Assembly (NCBI RefSeq): GCF_016283395.1
Contig: NZ_JAEEMU010000037.1
Coordinates: 1 to 64,000, forward strand
Reading direction: 5' to 3'
Length of the DNA stretch: 64,000 nucleotides
From: Ruminococcus sp.
GTDB lineage: Bacteria > Bacillota_A > Clostridia > Oscillospirales > Ruminococcaceae
Positions 61,569 to 64,000 of the stretch are shown one piece after another; the first letter of the stretch is position 1; each line of letters starts with the position of its first letter. Below the pieces are notes generated by a model. It did not search any database and was not told the origin of the DNA. It saw only the letters and a list, made by a program, of their open reading frames with translations. Both the position numbers and the translations under genes were made by a program.

Positions 61569-64000
61569 TTAGATGTGTCCGTACTCGTAATCTATTCCAT
61601 GTATGGGTAAATTGTATTCTCTTGAAAATCTAACCTTATAGGAATGATTTCTTCCGTCATAAACTACATTAAGGGTAAAGAGGTCAAGCTCCTCGCCGAG
61701 TTCGATAATCTTGTGAGTTGCCTCACCGTTCTGCCATTGCTTCACTTGTATTCCCTTGTCCGTGAAGTCTATTATTTCAAGTATGACAGGGGAGTCAGTT
61801 AAGTTGGCAGATAGAACCTTAGTCCATGTTCCGTCCGTTTCTTCACAGAAGATATCGCCTCTGGAAATGCTGTATTCATACTGGAAATCTTCGCTTTTAA
61901 GTTCTTTTCCATTAATACCATATCCACCATAATTCACATCAACAGTCATGGTATAATCATAGTTATAAGGAGAAGTTAAGCTACCTCCGCAAATACTGAT
62001 AAGCTGTTTTCTTATCATACAAAGATCGAAAACGTCTATACTGCCGTCTCTGCAAATGTCAGCCGCTGTCCAGTCGGAAATCGTTATATCTGCCGAGCCT
62101 TCCAGCCATTTCTGGAGAGTCAGCATATCAGCGATACCGAATACCTTGTCACCGTTTACATCACCGAGACATTTCCACTCCACTTCTTCGCCATTGTATT
62201 GGTTCTTTGGAACAGCTGCCTGCATGATACAGAAGTAATCCGTATTGCATATTCCGTAATCAGGGGACGGCTTGATATAATATAAGGATATCTTTCCGTC
62301 AGATAAAACGGCATCATCTATTGTTATGCTTTTTCTGCCTGTGGACTCAATAGTGAAATCAATGAACAGCACATTGTCAGCGAAAAAGACATCATCATAC
62401 TTTGTGAGAAGATTTTTTTGAACTTCATCTACAAAATAGCGTGAGAGTACCTCTGAAAGCTCAGTCGTTGAAGTAACTACCGCGGACTTTAAACCATTTA
62501 TTATGCCTTCTTCCTTTAATCCTCGAGTCGTTGTTGAAATTTCATCTATTGCGCAAACCATGCCCATAGTTCCGCCTGACTTGCTGACATTGAAAACAAT
62601 ATCAGCAGAATTATTGGAAAATTCGTTTATCACTACAGCATTTTCACTGCACGGCTCATATCCTTCGGGCAGATAGTCTGCGTTGAGTTTAAGCTCAGCC
62701 AGTTCAGAAACAGGTGTCTTTGTATCGAAATAATACGGATTGCTGCCTTCGCAGTTTTTAACTGCTCCCGAGAATAGTTTCTGTACGTTGTCATATGGTA
62801 TCTCTATGGGCTTTCCTGTGTCAATATCTATGACGCTTATACGTTTGAGGTTGTCCTCAAGTATCTCTTCGTCCTGCCATATGACCTCAGAGCCGTTATA
62901 CTTATCTTTTGGTATCTCCACTCTGAGGATATCAAAGTATGACGTTCTCATACGAACTGCATTTACGACAGAGGTATAATCTATCACCAGCTTGCCGTCC
63001 CTGTATACTGCATCTTTCAGTCCGTGCTTGAAAACACGTCCCTGATACGGATCAAGATAAGTACTCAGCATGAGTACATAATTCTCGAAAAATTTGTCTG
63101 AATACTGTGATACGAACTTATCCAGTGCTTTTTCTTCAATGAATTCTGAAAGAAAGTCTGTAAGCTCGGACTTTGATTTTATAACAGCCGATTTTGAGTC
63201 CTTGTACTGTTCATATATCTCAGTTGATGAAGCTTTGAGTTCACCCGAATAAAGGCTGTAGCTTGCATATGAGAAATAAGCGTCATTAATATACGAATTA
63301 TTAAGTTTGATCTTATATGTATCAGCTGCTATGGAGCAATCGGCAGTCAAAGTCTTAACGGCAGGAGCTACACCTTTGTCAACATATCCTGCAAGTTCCC
63401 AGCGTATAATGCTATTGCCCTCAGATTTAGCTTTATAAGCTGTAATAAACTTCTGTGTGCCTCCTTCAAGGAGTCTTGATGTTTCCATTGAACAAGATGA
63501 CTGACAAGCTTCCCTGAACATATTCTTATCCACAGTTGAACTCCAGCTGTATGCTGTGCCGATAGCTCTGTCTATACAGAATACCACGAGATCATCTTTT
63601 GCGGATATCTCGCCGTTCTTTTTCTTGTAAGCCTCATATTCGGAAGTACAGTCGGGAAGCCAACCGTAGATATCAGTCTCGGTGATCTCCATATCCTCGT
63701 CTATAGCAAAGGAGTAGAAAGCAGCAGCATTAACGCCGCCCAGATCAAGACCTGCCTTCTGAGCAAGGGTATTATTCTCCAAAACAGGATCGTATCCGTC
63801 CACGGGCATTATGCACATCTGTATCCATTTGTCGGTGAGGGCAACTGCAAACTCTCCCTGTTCCTTTGGAGCGTAGTATACTGCCACTTCATAGCAGTCG
63901 CCTGTCTCCGAGGTTTCAGAGATGTATTTCTCACGTTTGAGCTCGCTCATAATTCCGTCCGTTGCCCTTATCTCGTAACGTGAAGCTTCCTGCTCAGCAT
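61569..64000 (-). CDS. Large secreted-type protein with duplicated domain and internal dockerin (5' end outside window)
   Basis: 809 residues visible; the frame remains open to base 64000 (reads ...EASRYEIRATDGIM... upstream of the first internal Met at 63950), so the start is outside. Two copies of a ~110-residue domain can be aligned: around 63200-62870 (KSAVIKSKSELTDFLSEF ... KDKYNGSEVIW) and 62490-62165 (KSAVVTSTTELSEVLSRY ... KNQYNGEEVEW). The second runs straight into a dockerin (about 62175-61985: GDVNGDKVFGIADMLTLQKW, CRDGSIDVFDLCMIRKQL), followed by a C-terminal ~115-residue beta-rich domain. No glycoside hydrolase motif was recognised. Dockerin implies attachment to a cohesin scaffold. 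Family of the duplicated domain unknown. Confidence 0.85.
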   Translation of the reverse strand, partial: AEQEASRYEIRATDGIMSELKREKYISETSETGDCYEVAVYYAPKEQGEFAVALTDKWIQMCIMPVDGYDPVLENNTLAQKAGLDLGGVNAAAFYSFAIDEDMEITETDIYGWLPDCTSEYEAYKKKNGEISAKDDLVVFCIDRAIGTAYSWSSTVDKNMFREACQSSCSMETSRLLEGGTQKFITAYKAKSEGNSIIRWELAGYVDKGVAPAVKTLTADCSIAADTYKIKLNNSYINDAYFSYASYSLYSGELKASSTEIYEQYKDSKSAVIKSKSELTDFLSEFIEEKALDKFVSQYSDKFFENYVLMLSTYLDPYQGRVFKHGLKDAVYRDGKLVIDYTSVVNAVRMRTSYFDILRVEIPKDKYNGSEVIWQDEEILEDNLKRISVIDIDTGKPIEIPYDNVQKLFSGAVKNCEGSNPYYFDTKTPVSELAELKLNADYLPEGYEPCSENAVVINEFSNNSADIVFNVSKSGGTMGMVCAIDEISTTTRGLKEEGIINGLKSAVVTSTTELSEVLSRYFVDEVQKNLLTKYDDVFFADNVLFIDFTIESTGRKSITIDDAVLSDGKISLYYIKPSPDYGICNTDYFCIMQAAVPKNQYNGEEVEWKCLGDVNGDKVFGIADMLTLQKWLEGSADITISDWTAADICRDGSIDVFDLCMIRKQLISICGGSLTSPYNYDYTMTVDVNYGGYGINGKELKSEDFQYEYSISRGDIFCEETDGTWTKVLSANLTDSPVILEIIDFTDKGIQVKQWQNGEATHKIIELGEELDLFTLNVVYDGRNHSYKVRFSREYNLPIHGIDYEYGHI

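Overview
The window looks like chromosome of a cellulolytic, strictly anaerobic Ruminococcus (R. flavefaciens / R. albus / R. champanellensis type; genus inferred, species not determinable here). Pointers are three secreted proteins with type I dockerins (one a GH9 cellulase with a CBM3c module), a trimeric electron-bifurcating [FeFe]-hydrogenase, a Na+-pumping oxaloacetate decarboxylase, a Na+-type V-ATPase, pyrophosphate-type phosphofructokinase, and Gram-positive signals (AGGAGG ribosome binding sites, TTGACA-17-TATAAT promoters, U-tract terminators). No rRNA, tRNA, CRISPR array, prophage or intact insertion sequence was seen.

Layout: 1-2.6 kb, rpmA end-obg-mrnC-yebC; 2.7-4.0 kb, GNAT and a manganese riboswitch driving mntP; 4.1-6.4 kb minus, an InlB-repeat dockerin protein and a 58-residue DUF4250 protein; 7.0-11.2 kb, hydCBA; 11.4-12.4 kb, small zinc-ribbon protein and rubrerythrin; 12.4-14.5 kb minus, MATE exporter and plsY; 14.6-17.7 kb, a five-copy promoter/leader tandem array followed by an ECF sigma factor and its probable membrane anti-sigma partner; 18.0-21.5 kb, oxaloacetate decarboxylase; 22.4-26.3 kb, pgk-tpiA-gpmI; 26.5-28.7 kb, apbE/NusG_II/Gx; 28.7-31.5 kb, cobO, a HAD phosphatase and pfp; 31.6-34.9 kb minus, GH9-CBM3c-dockerin and a TrpR-like repressor; 35.4-39.7 kb, lon-engB-lysA; 39.7-46.3 kb, radical SAM protein, aroK, minD-like ATPase, mgsA, hisS-aspS-nudix; 46.5-55.0 kb, nine-gene V-ATPase operon; 55.1-60.2 kb, a TerB/ATPase/helicase trio matching the Shango anti-phage system; 60.2-61.2 kb, LysR regulator; 61.6-64.0 kb minus, a large dockerin protein running off the window.

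How it fits together: secreted dockerin proteins degrade or bind plant fibre; sugars pass through PPi-PFK and pgk-tpi-gpm glycolysis; reducing equivalents leave as H2 through HydABC; oxaloacetate decarboxylation extrudes Na+, which the V-ATPase can exchange with ATP. Least expected signals: (1) a complete unannotated small-RNA gene with C-rich segments at 61256-61344 minus; (2) five tandem promoter + Shine-Dalgarno + micro-ORF units before the ECF sigma gene; (3) the Shango-like cassette; (4) a 13-codon leader peptide whose stop overlaps the pfp start; (5) a 119-bp nested palindromic element at 3960-4078.
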